A stretch of DNA of 64,000 nucleotides from Motacilla alba alba. Taxonomy: Eukaryota > Chordata > Aves > Passeriformes > Motacillidae. The stretch lies in contig NC_052046.1 of assembly GCF_015832195.1 (NCBI RefSeq), positions 34,004,911 through 34,068,910 of the forward strand. Reading direction: 5' to 3'. Positions 38,161 through 50,200 of the stretch are shown piece by piece. The notes under the pieces were generated by a model, which was not told the DNA's origin, made no database searches, and saw nothing but the letters and a program-made list of their open reading frames with translations. Each line of letters begins with the position of its first letter. The stretch's first letter is position 1. The position numbers and the translations under genes were made by a program.

Positions 38161-39989
38161 AAATAAATAAATAAATATCCTACCAGTGTAATGTGCTAAT
38201 CAGTAAAATAAATGCAGAAGAAATAAATGAGAAAGAAACTCCTAAGTCCCATAGCATAGAACTTGAAAATTAGTCGGGGAAAAGCACTAAAAATAAATAA
38301 TAGGGGTAATTATTCCATGTTGGCATTAGAGTGGACTGAATGACCCAGTAAGTCTTTTCTATTTTGTAAATTAACAGCTCTCCAAGGTTCTGCTGTAGAA
38401 TTTGAATTACAAACCTTTTACCTAGACATGAGTATAGCCTTCAGTTCATTGTATAGATAGTCAATTTTTCAAGTAATTTAAGCAGCATAGTTATTTATGC
38501 AGTGCTTTGTGTAAATACTCAGATAATGTTACAAACATTTTTTTCTTTTATAATGAATAGTGTGTTCTGCGAAACAAGCAATATATGTTGAAATCTGTTA
38601 CACTCTTGTCATTAGCCTAAGCTTAATGTTTCACAGTCCATTATAATTTGTAATAGAAATGATAGATGCAGTTTCAGTATTTTAGTAGGACAGCGTGTCC
38701 ATGTCTTGCTAAGGTGGAAAATGTACAAAAGGCCAGTGGCTGGGCACAATAGTTCACATTTTCGGAGAAAACAAATGAGCATGGGGAAATGAAACTGCGG
38801 CTCAGTGAATAGGACTGGATTGCTTTTTTAGAGGGAAGGCTAGGAGTCATAGGCCAGGGAGAGGAAAGATGAGTCTTGAAATGGAATTTGCAGAGAAGTA
38901 GCCAGTTAGGCGAAGGAGTCTGCAGCAGAAGCGGGTTTGAGAAGGATTTTCCCTATGTGAAAGGAGAGCAAGAAGCATGGTGTTGAATAAGCAGAAGGAA
39001 TAGGCCAGATATAAGATCAGATAGCATATACCAGGAATAAGATAAAGGTGACTAACAGTCAGAATGTGCACTGTCTGCTAAACTGAGGAATGACTCCGAA
39101 AGTTTTCAGAGCCAAGGTTAGCTATATCATCCTCGCAGGAAGAGTGAGGAAAACATGCTGCTACATTTTTGACAGAAAGGAGCTCAAAGATGAATGACCC
39201 TTGAAAACCCACCAGAGAAGAATAAGAGTCTGTTTGGGTGTAGGTTTGAACCCAGTAGTTTTAAGAACTGCAGAGGTGTTGACGGAGAAAACCTATGCTC
39301 TGGGACAAGACAAATACCAAAGATTTTGATAATCAGGATGAGAAGCATTTAAACAAACTAAATATGTTAGCTGCTAGAGCTGCAAGTGAAGAGAATAACC
39401 CTAAGAACGTCTCTGTACCAGAGCAAGCAACTGTGACCTCTTGCTTTCCTGACTGTCCTTGTTGCTCTTTTGTTGTTTCCTTTGCTGTATTGGGGCAGGA
39501 GAGAAACACAAAGAAAGCTTTGTACCCTCAACTACACAAGAAGGGACCTGCTCTAAAAGCAGCATGAGGAAACAGGAGTGAGACAGTAGGAGAGGAGAGG
39601 GAGACAGGAAAGGCGACAATGTAAATACAAAAAGGGAAGATTAGTACAGAAGATGGGGAACTGGGGCAGTCTGGTCTCAACTGTCTCATAGTCATTATGC
39701 GACAATTTCTGTGATTTGGCCATCTTGCCTTAAAATAGTAACTAAAGCAACAAGTGAATATAAAAACATCAGTGATTTCTTTAGCCAAAAGTAACACAGC
39801 TATGTATTTTAGTCGACGATGAAACACAATCAGGTGAGACATTACTCATTTCAAGGTTTACATTCTCCATGAAGCTACCTGAAACATTGCTGAACTGCAC
39901 TGTTGACATTTGAGGAGAAAACCCATCCAGCTTTTAGAATTTTCTTCAGCTGTATGATTGCAAATGTTTAATTTAAAAAGAAGCCTGGT

Positions 39990-40120
39990 AAATAAAAGAG
40001 AAAATGAAAAAAACAAAATAACAACAACAACAAACAACAAACCAAACCAAACAAAACCAAAACCAAACCCCCAAAACTGAAAAAACCCCGAAGAACAAAT
40101 TAACAACAAACCAAACCAAA
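39990..40120 (+). repeat. A/C-rich CAAA/CCAAA composite tract
   Basis: Degenerate AACAAC, CCAAA and CAAAACC units extend over about 130 bp without T-rich interruptions. The organisation matches the tract at 1,590. Confidence 0.85.
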
Positions 40121-42584
40121 ACTCCAGGGAATTCACCAAGACAGAAGTAAGGAATATCAAGTAATGAAGAAAAACAAAAAAAAGTTGCAATGGGAATTTC
40201 CCACTAAAGGCAGTAAAACACCTGGGAATCTAGAATACATTATAAAACATGCAAAATTATCTGAGTTCTTACTCTGTTAATATGTGGTATGTGTATAACA
40301 CTCTGATAGACTTGTTATTCACCTTTTCATGTACAACTTCGAGGAGTTGCACCACAGCAGGAGCCATGAAACGTAGCTGGTGTTGCACACCACAGCCGTG
40401 GTACAAGAAAGTAACATAATCATACCTGCTTGATCATTCTTCATATTAATGGAAGCAAATTGTCATTGTAGCTATAGTGAACTCCTCACATCTGTCTGTT
40501 TTAGAGCAGTGGTGTGAGCTAAACGTAGCACCGTTTGTGTTGGACGAGAGGGCAAAGGTGGTCTGTTTAGCTGGTAAGCCTCTGCACAATCTGGACTTTG
40601 AAACCTGCAGGTCTCCTCATCACAAAGCTTCAGCTTCCTCACTTGTAATTTCTTATAACAGTGATTACTTACCTTACAGGGTGCCCTGAGGACTGTGTTT
40701 GTTAAGCATATTGAGATCAAGTGTAATGTGATTAAGAACATCTGCATTAGATTTAGACTTGTATTGCAAGTAGTTGCTATTAAAGCAGACTTTCCAGTGA
40801 TGGAAACTGGCAACTGCTCTCTTCTTTGGGACCAGAGAAAAGATGTCCCAAGAATCACACAGGGGTCTCAGTTTTATCTGCCTTACGTAAAGATCCTCTA
40901 TGCTTTCAAACCCTTAAGCTGGGATGGAAGCAGACTTTTTGTCCTGTTTTCTGAACTTCCACTGGGGATGTGGAAAAAAGAAAAACCTGGTGCACTTTTT
41001 GTAATTGTCATGAAAGAAGTCTTGAGTCCTTAGGAGATGTTTAGGAATTGTTCTGGAGCCTAGGCCTGTGGTGTCCCAGAGCCAGAAGTACTGTTTCAAC
41101 TATCTTCCCACAGATGTACTATAAAAGAACCTGGAAAAAATCCTGTGAGGATCACTGCTTCTACAGAGTGTATTCTAGTGCATATTCCTCAAGAATGTCC
41201 AGAAGATTTCTCGTATTTAAATGACAAGGATACTTATTAATTGTTCTATGCTCTGACCCATGGAATATTATTTTGCAGACTAAATACCTCTCCTTCCTTT
41301 TGTCCCCAGATTTGAAATTTAGGAATAAATTGTATATTTCTTACTATAAAATTTTACTTTTTCATTTTACATTTCTATAATTTTAGGGGCACAAATGTAA
41401 TGCTCTCAAAATTTTAGAATAAGTATTAATATTTTGCCCAAATAAAAGTTTTATGTTATTTAAACAGATTTGTTCAGTTTTAATTTTAATGGTAATATAA
41501 AAAGATATCTGCAAGTATATCAATATTAATCAGGTGTATTAGAGTGCAGTGGTTTTTTATTTGGAGAAATGAGTTTATGGGAACAGTTTCTGGCTCTAAA
41601 TCTTTTTATCTAGCACTTTGTATTTTGCTGGTTAAAAGCATTCCTCTGAGGTCAAATAAAAATTTGTAATCGAATGCAGGCCAACTCTCTCATACTGCTG
41701 TTCAGAATGGTGAACTAGTTCTGAAATATAATCTGTTAACATATTGTTAATGAAAACATTTAGCACCGAGGTCAAGACTTTTTGGGGGAGGGGGGAAAAT
41801 AAAAGGAAAATAGACTTCTTCTTTTTTTTTTTTTCCCCAGAGAAATTTCCGCAGCTGTCTAGCCTTCTTAGTTGTTCTTTGTAAAAATACATGGATTATG
41901 GTTTAGGGAAAATATTGTTGAGAGGAAGGCATTGCAAATGCACAAAATAAGTGGGTAATTGCTTTTACATTATTACTTTGCAAGGAATAAGTAGGAGAAC
42001 TGTCCTGGTTTTGAGCACTACCTTTATTGCATCCTTAGGCTTTAGGATGATGAAGAATGCCAGTGTGACCTTAAGCAGAAAATATGAAGCTCTAAGTCAT
42101 AGTGCCCAAAATTTGAATATGTTCACATACTTCACAATGATCAGAAACTTTCATGAATAGTTTGTTATATTCACACAGTGTCCCAACAACTCAGGATACA
42201 GATAATTGTTCCTAAGTTCAGTTATCCAGAAGGTATTTATAGAAAGAGCTTTGAGGAAAATGTGATTGTGTTCCTTTTATTTCTCTCTATTTTAGCCTTA
42301 TTAAAAGGAGAAATTATGCATCTGAAAAGAAAAAACATGAAGAGGAGACCTCATTGCCATTACTTTGGAGAGCTGAGATGTGGAGAATGAAAAAGCCATT
42401 GGTCTCAGTTTTACTACCACAATGGCCTTTTATGAGAGGGATTAGATATGCCTAGAGCTGGTGCAGCATTCAGTGCTGCCCTGGACAACAATCTGGAAAG
42501 AAAGACGATAAAAATCAGTTTGTCATAAGGTTAAATCACTACAGACTAGCTAGATTGGCTTTTCAGATTGTTTTTTGTTTGGGG

Positions 42585-42752
42585 AAACAAAAACAAAACC
42601 AAAAAACAAACAAAAAAAAAAACACCAAAAAAACCAAAAAAAAAAAACCCCAAAAAAACCCCCAAAAAAACCCAAAAAAACAGAAAGAAAGAGAGAAATA
42701 TGGCTTTAAAGCTGCTTGGGTTGTCTTTTTTTTTTTTTTTTTTTTTTTTTTT
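42585..42752 (+). repeat. CAAA/CCAAA tract adjacent to T27
   Basis: An A/C-rich tract (42,585-42,690) and a T27 run (42,726-42,752) lie about 35 bp apart in opposite sense. Together they can form an imperfect A/T inverted repeat. Confidence 0.85.
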
Positions 42753-43534
42753 ACCTTCTCTCCTTTTTTTTCTTTCCTGCAAGATGTAGCATTCAGAAAA
42801 CATGTTGAGCGAGTTGAGGCATTAAAAAGATCAGTCTTTCGTTGCTGAATGAAAGACTGTTGTGCGTGTGACTCACATACTAAACAGAAATCTGCCTTCA
42901 AAGTCTATTTTACTGCCTAATTATATATACACAAAATGTAGCTGTCTGTTTCAATCAAATCCTAGGAAAAAGAATAAAACTCCTCTTAAGATGCAATTTT
43001 CATGGTTTTTCATAACCTTAGAACACACACTGCTAATGCAAAAGGGGGAAGTACAGCTGGAAGGTCCAGATAAGGCACCAGTCATTGTTTTTTTTTTGGT
43101 TTTTTTTTTAAATTATTACTTTATAAAGACATCATACCTCCTACTCAGAATGAGGAAAATCAGTGTCCTCTCATTATTTTTTCTCTTTATGGGTTGAGTT
43201 TTTTTCCTTGAAATCTTGTTATGCATTTCAGGAGCAGCCAGTAGCTATAGAAAACTTGTTTTTTTAAGCAATCTCTGTTAATAGTAGCAAGCTTTGAAGA
43301 GAAATCTAGGAATTCCAAACCTATACAAACTTTTGTATTGCACTGAGCACTCCACATGAGCAAAACCAAATACAGAGTGAAAGAATGCATCATAAAACAA
43401 ATTAATTTCTGACAATCAGCTCTCTTGGAAACTTTCAAACTGGACAACATGTGTGAACCATTTCTTTTATGAGAGACAAAAAGAATCGTTTGTTTTAGCT
43501 CTTTCTGTAGTAATATAAGTGTGAGACTATGTGT

Positions 43535-43575
43535 ATATACATATATATAAATATATATATTTATATATATACACA
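43535..43575. repeat. TA-rich near-palindrome
   Basis: A GTGTATATA start and TATATACAC end flank alternating AT, giving a near-perfect inverted repeat with a small length difference between arms. Confidence 0.7.
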
Positions 43576-43637
43576 TGGGTTTTTTTAACACCTACTATTC
43601 AGAAGTCCTTTTTTAAATCACTTTAATTGTAAAGTTT

Positions 43638-43711
43638 GATAAGCCATTACTAATTTACATCCTCTTGCAGATACAAATCATTAAAATGAAATAATGTTTT
43701 AATGGCTTATC
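43638..43711. repeat. 12-bp perfect inverted repeat with 50-bp spacer
   Basis: GATAAGCCATTA (43,638-43,649) and TAATGGCTTATC (43,700-43,711) are exact complements around a 50-bp A/T-rich spacer. The spacing would suit a small stem-loop or a MITE-like remnant, but no flanking duplication was evident. Confidence 0.65.
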
Positions 43712-44079
43712 CCATGTATGTCTAAATGCACCTTGAAAGTTTCTTACTCTGAAGATATCTCTGGTTGTCTCCCTGGGAGACTGCAGCAGTAAAGACAAAC
43801 AATGTACTCCGCGAATAGCTGTGCCAGTGAAGACGTACAGCTCATCATCTGCCTGGGGACAGTACATCATATTCTCTCCACCTGAGCACTCTCCAGATCA
43901 TTTCAACCAAAATGAGGCAAATTAGCAAAACTATTTTCCCCACTGCTTAAGTAGTCGAACCCATTTCGCCAGAAGTGATTTAGAGGGGGCTCTTCCTGGA
44001 AGGGATGCTATTTAGTTACTTCTGGGAAGAGACATGGGAGTGCAGTGATAAACAAGTCACAATAGACTTAGAAAATAAC

Positions 44080-44400
44080 TCTATTTCATCTGCAATGGTT
44101 GTTTACAGCCCAGTAGTCATATCCTGGAGCTGCCTCTATTGTTGTTAAGCCATTGATTCTTGTAGAATATTCTTGCTAATTACTGAAGGGAATAGGTTAA
44201 AACTGGTCACTGAAAATTTAATTCAAACCCACATTTTCTGTCCCAGTCACTGGCATTACTTGCGTTCACAAAAAGGCTGATCTCTCCAAAACAGGGCAAT
44301 GTCTGTTAATTACGGAATTAATTAGATGAGGGGCCCGACATGTTCTGCTGTGCAGTGTATGTGCATTCAGCCAGAAAAGTTTTCTGGCAAACCTTTCTCC
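44080..44400. other. Candidate conserved non-coding element with TAAT sites
   Basis: This non-repetitive block has clustered homeodomain-type cores, including CTAATTACT near 44,177 and paired TTAATTA motifs within 44,305-44,326. ZNF608 lies in a gene desert known for developmental enhancers in vertebrates, so an enhancer is plausible. This is inference only. Confidence 0.3.
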
Positions 44401-46214
44401 CACCTAATCAATGTCTAGTAATTTGAACTCTGACATAATGCAGCGATGGGGCGAACGGGTAAGATTTAGGATTTCTGGCTGGTGTGGTGAGCTTGCAGGT
44501 TTTCTGTATTTCTGAATGCCCTGGCAAATGGGTATCCAGGTCACGTGGATTGTGTCTTCTCACTCCCAGACTCGTTACAATGGAGGCTTGTTGAACATAA
44601 TGACTGTACTTTAGACAGACAATAGGTATGCTAAGGGGATTAGCTGAAGCTACTTCCCTTACCTGCCTGCAGGGAGGGAATTTGGAGAACAAACACAGAA
44701 CAAAAGAGTTACGGCTTAAGTGAAGTTACTGCAAAGTATGCAGGGGTGTGACTTTACAGCACACTACTGCACTTTTTCTCGTATGGGCATCCTTTGTGCA
44801 CGGCGAGGGTGCGTTTCAGACAGACACTTCAGCTGCTCTAACAGCTTGCTGCTGCCAAGAGAGGAAGTTCCTTTCTCTAAGGCCCGGCTTTCCCACTTTT
44901 TCTCCAGCCCTTCAAGTTGTGTGGTCTCATCCTCTCCATTGCACAGATGTGGCAGTCATTTGACCCCTAAGTGAGTCGGTGGAGTTTGTTAAGCCAACAA
45001 AAACTGTTGACTGTTTTGTGGGGTTAGTTTGCTGCTGGCTCAGTGAACTGAATGAGTGCACTCTGCAGTCAGAGAGGACCAGATGTGTCACGTCTTAAGG
45101 GGCTCTGTGGTAGCATACAGTTTGGGTGGGAGTGAGGGTGAGGAAATTGAGGCCTGAACAGCGCAAGACAACCACTTTTAATTGCAGTTAACCATGAAAA
45201 TGCGTTATACCATTTAATACCAACTGGACCATAAGGACAGATACCTACCATCACCAGGTCTGTGTGTTAGACATAATCCACTCCTATTCAGTTTCCAAGA
45301 GCAGGCTAAGACATACTCATGAAAGCACCTCATTCAGTGGAATAGCTAAAATTTTTGGTACCTAGGGATAGAAATCCCTTCGTCCGACACAGCTACAATA
45401 AAAAGAAATAATCTGCCTCTGTCCTTAGAGCATCAGCATTGTGAGGGATTTAGTGCAGAAGAATGACTATGTTATAAATTCACAAAAGCACACTTTGCAG
45501 TAAGTTTTTCAGTGAAAAGAAGATATCAAAGAAATCAAGGTGGAACTCACAGAGACACATGGGAAATCCTAAGCAAATGAAGGGAAGAAATAAACCTGCT
45601 TTCATAGCAGACTAAGGAGATTTGGCTGTGAGACCAGTATATGCAATAGATGATGAGCTGAGCTGAAGTGGAAGACAAATGATTTGGAAAAGTCAGAGAG
45701 ACTATTCAGGCTATTGACTACAAAATAATCTTCCAAATTTGTAAGAAATCTTAGAAATGCAAAGTAAATCTTGTGTGACTTCTTTCAGGTGCATGGGCTC
45801 AATGCAGAGTGACCTGATTACTTACTATGTACCAGTGGGTACTAGCCTTTTTCCAGGTCTTTTGGTCAGGCTATTTACCTGTTAATCAGACTTACCCATG
45901 AGGAATATTTTGTGTCATATGTCCCTTGGCATTTAGTGCATCTGTCTGGGAAGCATTTACTGCACACACATGAAACCACAGTTTCACTTTTTTTTTTTTT
46001 TTTCACAAAAGATTTCAACAGTCTTACCTTTGCTGTGATTAATTTAACTAACCTAGGACCATTTAGTGGCATTGTTGAAACATTAATTTTGTCTCTTTAG
46101 CTCTAAAGTTGAGCACAGATAATTATGTCTAAGAGGCATCCCTATTTTTAGGACTGGCATAGATTTTCTATTCATTCCAAAGTAATATAGGGTATCAGGA
46201 ATTCATTCAATCTG

Positions 46215-46410
46215 CCAATCAATCAATCAATCAATCAACAAACAAACAAAACCAATGAACCAGACCAGAAAAAACCCAAAACAAAAACAACAGTAGCAGC
46301 AAAGAAAACAAGCCAAAAACAACAACAAAAAACAAACAACCTCCCTTCCACAAAATAACAACAACAAAAAAAACCCCAAACCCAAAAACATGAAAAACAA
46401 AACAAAAAAG
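46215..46410 (+). repeat. (CAAT)n and CAAA/CAACAA composite tract
   Basis: Several CAAT tandem units pass into CAAA, CAACAA and AAACCC low-complexity DNA, ending about 120 bp before the CR1 copy. Confidence 0.85.
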
Positions 46411-46529
46411 ACTCAGAAAAGTATTATCAAGTTGTTATGGTGATAAAACTTTAACTGTGTTAATCCTGTCACCTAGCATAATATTATGGCATCACCTAAG
46501 GTCGATGGCACAGGTAGTGGTATAAATGG

Positions 46530-47213
46530 GGGTCCTGGTTTATGATAAGGTGAAAATGAGACCACAGTGCCCTGGCAGCCAGGAGGGCCCCTGTGTCCTG
46601 GGGTGCATCAGGCACAGCATAGCCAGCTGTGCCTGATGCAAGAGACAGTCCCCAAGGGAGGGGATTGTCCCACTCTGCTCTGCACTGGGGCAGCCTGTCC
46701 TCGAGTGCTGGGGGCAGTTTTGGGTGCCACAACACAAAAACGACATTGAGCTGTTAGAGAGTGTCCAAAGGAGGCCACGAGGATGGTGAAGGGTCTTGGG
46801 GTGAAGCCGTGTGAGGAGTGGCTGAGGTCACTTGGTCTGTTCAGCCTGGAGAAGAGGAGACTGAGGGGACACCCCACAACAGTTACAACTCTTGGGAAGG
46901 GAATAGGAGAGGCAGGCACTGATCTCTTCTCAATGATGACCAGTGACATGACCCAAGAGAACGGCCTGAAGTTGTGTCAGGAGAGATTTAGGTTGGATGT
47001 CAGGAAAATTCTTCACCCAGAGGGTGGTTGGGCACTGGAACAGGCTCACCAGGAAAGTGGTCACAGCACCAAGCCTGACAGAGATCAAGAAGCATTCAGA
47101 CAATGATCACAGGTTCATGGTGTGACTCTTGGAGTGTTCTGCATAAGACCAGGAGCTAAATGCAATGACCCTTGTGGCTTCCTTCTAATTCAGCATACTC
47201 TGTGAGTCTGTGA
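46530..47213 (+). mobile_element. CR1 LINE retrotransposon, 5'-truncated copy
   Basis: The segment matches the 3' portion of avian Chicken Repeat 1. It begins inside the C-terminal part of ORF2. Translation around 46,783-46,930 gives the family's characteristic MVKGL...LRSLGLFSLEKRRLRG region, followed by degenerate sequence with a frameshift near 47,000; the recognisable ...GGTTGGGCACTGGAACAGGCT stretch continues in another frame. The ORF2 stop (ATGGTGTGA) is near 47,112-47,120. About 90 bp of 3'UTR follows and ends in the diagnostic imperfect 3' repeats (ATACTCTGTGAGTCTGTGAA). It lacks the endonuclease and reverse transcriptase core, so it is an immobile fossil. It is strong evidence for a bird genome. 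The 5' boundary is approximate. Confidence 0.93.
46604..46640. repeat. 14-bp perfect hairpin inside the CR1 copy
   Basis: TGCATCAGGCACAG (46,604-46,617) and CTGTGCCTGATGCA (46,627-46,640) flank a 9-nt loop. The left arm agrees with the CR1 sequence I recall; the right arm does not, suggesting a lineage-specific templated insertion. Confidence 0.65.
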
Positions 47214-50200
47214 ATTTGGACTTGAATAAAGCTGGTAGTAAACTGATTTCCAGGGAAAATATATGCAGTTTGATAAACAGCAGACATGCAAGATCCTTTC
47301 AGTTTGCTTTTAACTTGCAGTAATAAAGTTTTTTAGAGCAAAAGGCAAAAAAAGAGAGATGAGTGCTTTTCTTTTATGTTGTCTTTTGGAATTTTTTTGT
47401 AAGTTATCTTAACTTTTATTTTCTACAAAGAGTTAAAAAACCACTGAGAAGGTGTGTTTATTTCTCATAAATACTCTTTTAGAATATGAAGCAGAAGCCA
47501 AAATATTACAGATGCCTAGTAGACAAACTGCTTGATAGACAGGTAATATGGAGAAGAAAAAGATCAAATGTCACGTATCACTTCTGTGACATAACAGTCA
47601 AAATCACTGAATCCCCAGAGTATGGATTTGGAGAGGACACTGTGAAAGAAATCCCAATCCCTGCCATTGCAGAAAACTTCACAATAAGCATTTTAGGAGG
47701 TTCACGGAATATATATTCTACATACTACTGAAACATCAAAGGCCACAGAATTAATTTCCAAGTCCTACAGCAAATATGAGACCTATATAAAAACATGAAA
47801 AGACACAGCTATAGTATATCCAAGGAGGGCAGCAGACTTTTTATCCTATGTTGTAAGCCTTTGCATCAGAGAGGAACCTCATACACAAACACAGGGAAAA
47901 GATTGATTCTATGGAAGAACATCAAGAATGTATGCCAATTAGATCTAAAGATTGTTTCCAGACATCAGTTTAGCATAAAGTTGTGGCAAACAGACATGAC
48001 ACAGATGTCTCATAAATGTCATTGCTACTAGAAGCATCTCCTGCCTTCAGCTGTGACCATTGCCTCTGATGATCCACAAGAGGAAGGCTGTTCTTTAAGT
48101 GCAGGGAAGCATTAAACTTTCTCACTGCTTTCTCTGCTGGTCTAATACAAAAAGCCCGCTCTTGCTGAGTGAAGGTTCATAAAGAAGGAGATAAAAAAAT
48201 GCTATCATGTCTGAACCCTTGCAGAAACTGGTGCTAGGCAACCCTTTCCAGAGAGATTTTGTCAAGATAAAACGCCACTTACCTTTCCTGTAGAATACAG
48301 CCTTTCTCTTGAGGACCCTGAGGTGGGGATATTGCTCCTGCTGGTCACAGAAGTCAGGCAGGCAGTAGAGAACTGTCCAAGCAGAGAAGGATTGCCTTCA
48401 ATGCACGGTCCATCCATCCCCAGCTGGGAGTGTTTTGTGTGTTTGGATGAGTTGGTGGTGTGAGATCATGTTTTATATACTTCTGTGACCCTGTACTGCT
48501 GTATAAGGACACAACCATACATAGTTACAGTTATGGCAAGCCCAGATTTTGGATGTTGCTGTATGAAAAAAAAAATTCTGTTATCTTTGGAAAAAAAAAA
48601 GCATTTGGTATTGAAGGCCATGGCTAAGCCATTGCAGAATGGCAAAATAATGTTAATCTGCTGCCTTTAATTTTATAGTTCAGCAGTTTAGTTCCTGTTT
48701 ATGTTGCTGAATTGCCGAGTTCCCTAATTTTGTTTAAAACATTAATCTAGTCTTTTTGACATGTCAATATATTCTCAAGACAGAAATAACTGACTGTAAA
48801 CTTCATGTCACAACAGGGTTTTCTCCTTGGGATTTTGAGTGGAAATTATTTGTCCTTCAGTTATCCTTTTATGATTGTGTGACATTCAAAAATCAAACAG
48901 ATGTTTAATGGAAGTTTACAAGAATGGACAAATTAATTCTGTCTGCCATGTAGAACATAAAGGCATAGTGTAAAATGCACCTTTTACACTTCCAGCAACA
49001 TCAGCACAAAATGTGAAGCTTTATGGTACTGATGTATGTGCACATACAAAAAGAAGTGAAAGTATAAAGGACAATTGATATGAAATTCTATTTGATTATT
49101 CACTTTCTATCTGAAAATATCTCATCATTTTACTACCTGTTTATTACGAATCTCAGAAGCCAAATTTCAGTCACAAAAGAATACATTAGTGCATTTTTAA
49201 AATACATGAGTGAGTAAAAAGGGGAGGGGAAAGAATTCCTACAATCTAGAAAGGATTTTAGTGGTTTTATTTAGAACTTCTTAAAAATGGGCTAAATGAA
49301 GGAGACAGCAACAAGGCCTTAAATATAGATGAGCTGACAAGAGCATAGGAGGTAAAAATCTCAAATTGTTCTGAAAGCTTGCTACAATACTGCTAACATA
49401 TTTTGTTACAGTGCTCTCTTAGTCCTTCACCAAATGTCTAATTTCAGATCCGCTGCACATGCTTTCCTTGCAGGGTTTAATGTACGTGATTAATCTTGAC
49501 TTGGCTTAATACTGCTAGGAATGTGGCAATGACCTCAGCTGAACACTGGCAAAGTGATTAATGTTACATGAACTGGGATATTTTTTACTCACGATCCTGA
49601 ATAAACACAGACATGCTGTATTCTGTTTCAGACCTTTGCTCAATTGAAAATGTACTGTGGTTTCAAAGAGTAATGTTTCAGATGCAATAAACAATGTTAG
49701 AGGAAACATGGCTCTTGTTAAAGAAAATGCTGTTTCAGGCTAAAGTCCCAGTGATCATAAAAGATATATGATGCAATAAACAAAATGAACCACAGGCAAG
49801 ACAGGTCCATTTGATGACTAACCTCTGATTGAATTTTCCAACACTCTTTGACATTCTGTGAGATAAACTATTCAGAAAAGGTCCCTATTAAATATAAGGT
49901 TGCAATTTCTTTTTTTTTTTTTAATTTTTATGATGAGGTCTCAGAACTGTGTGAATGTCTCCTATTGGTTGTTTGTGGTTTTGAATATTTTATGATATGG
50001 GAAGACAGGCAAACAGTTGCTATGATTGTCAAATGTCTTAAATCAAGTAGAGAAAATGCAATAAAACACAGTTTCCATGGCAACACATTGTAACCTAGTA
50101 CCTCTGGATTATGAACCAGCTCACATCTATGATCATTATTTGTTGACAAGCATAAATTTCCGAGATAAAACTGAAAGCTTGAGCTCAGTAATAATAATAC

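Larger units (their letters stand above)
37061..46529. other. Upstream flank, no gene recognised
   Basis: This is AT-rich sequence with no supported coding gene. 37,652-37,690 is a pyrimidine tract ending in CAG. 38,021-38,160 is A29 followed by purine-rich DNA and (AAAT)n. Other low-complexity tracts are annotated separately. All open frames are short and without recognisable domains. Confidence 0.6.
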
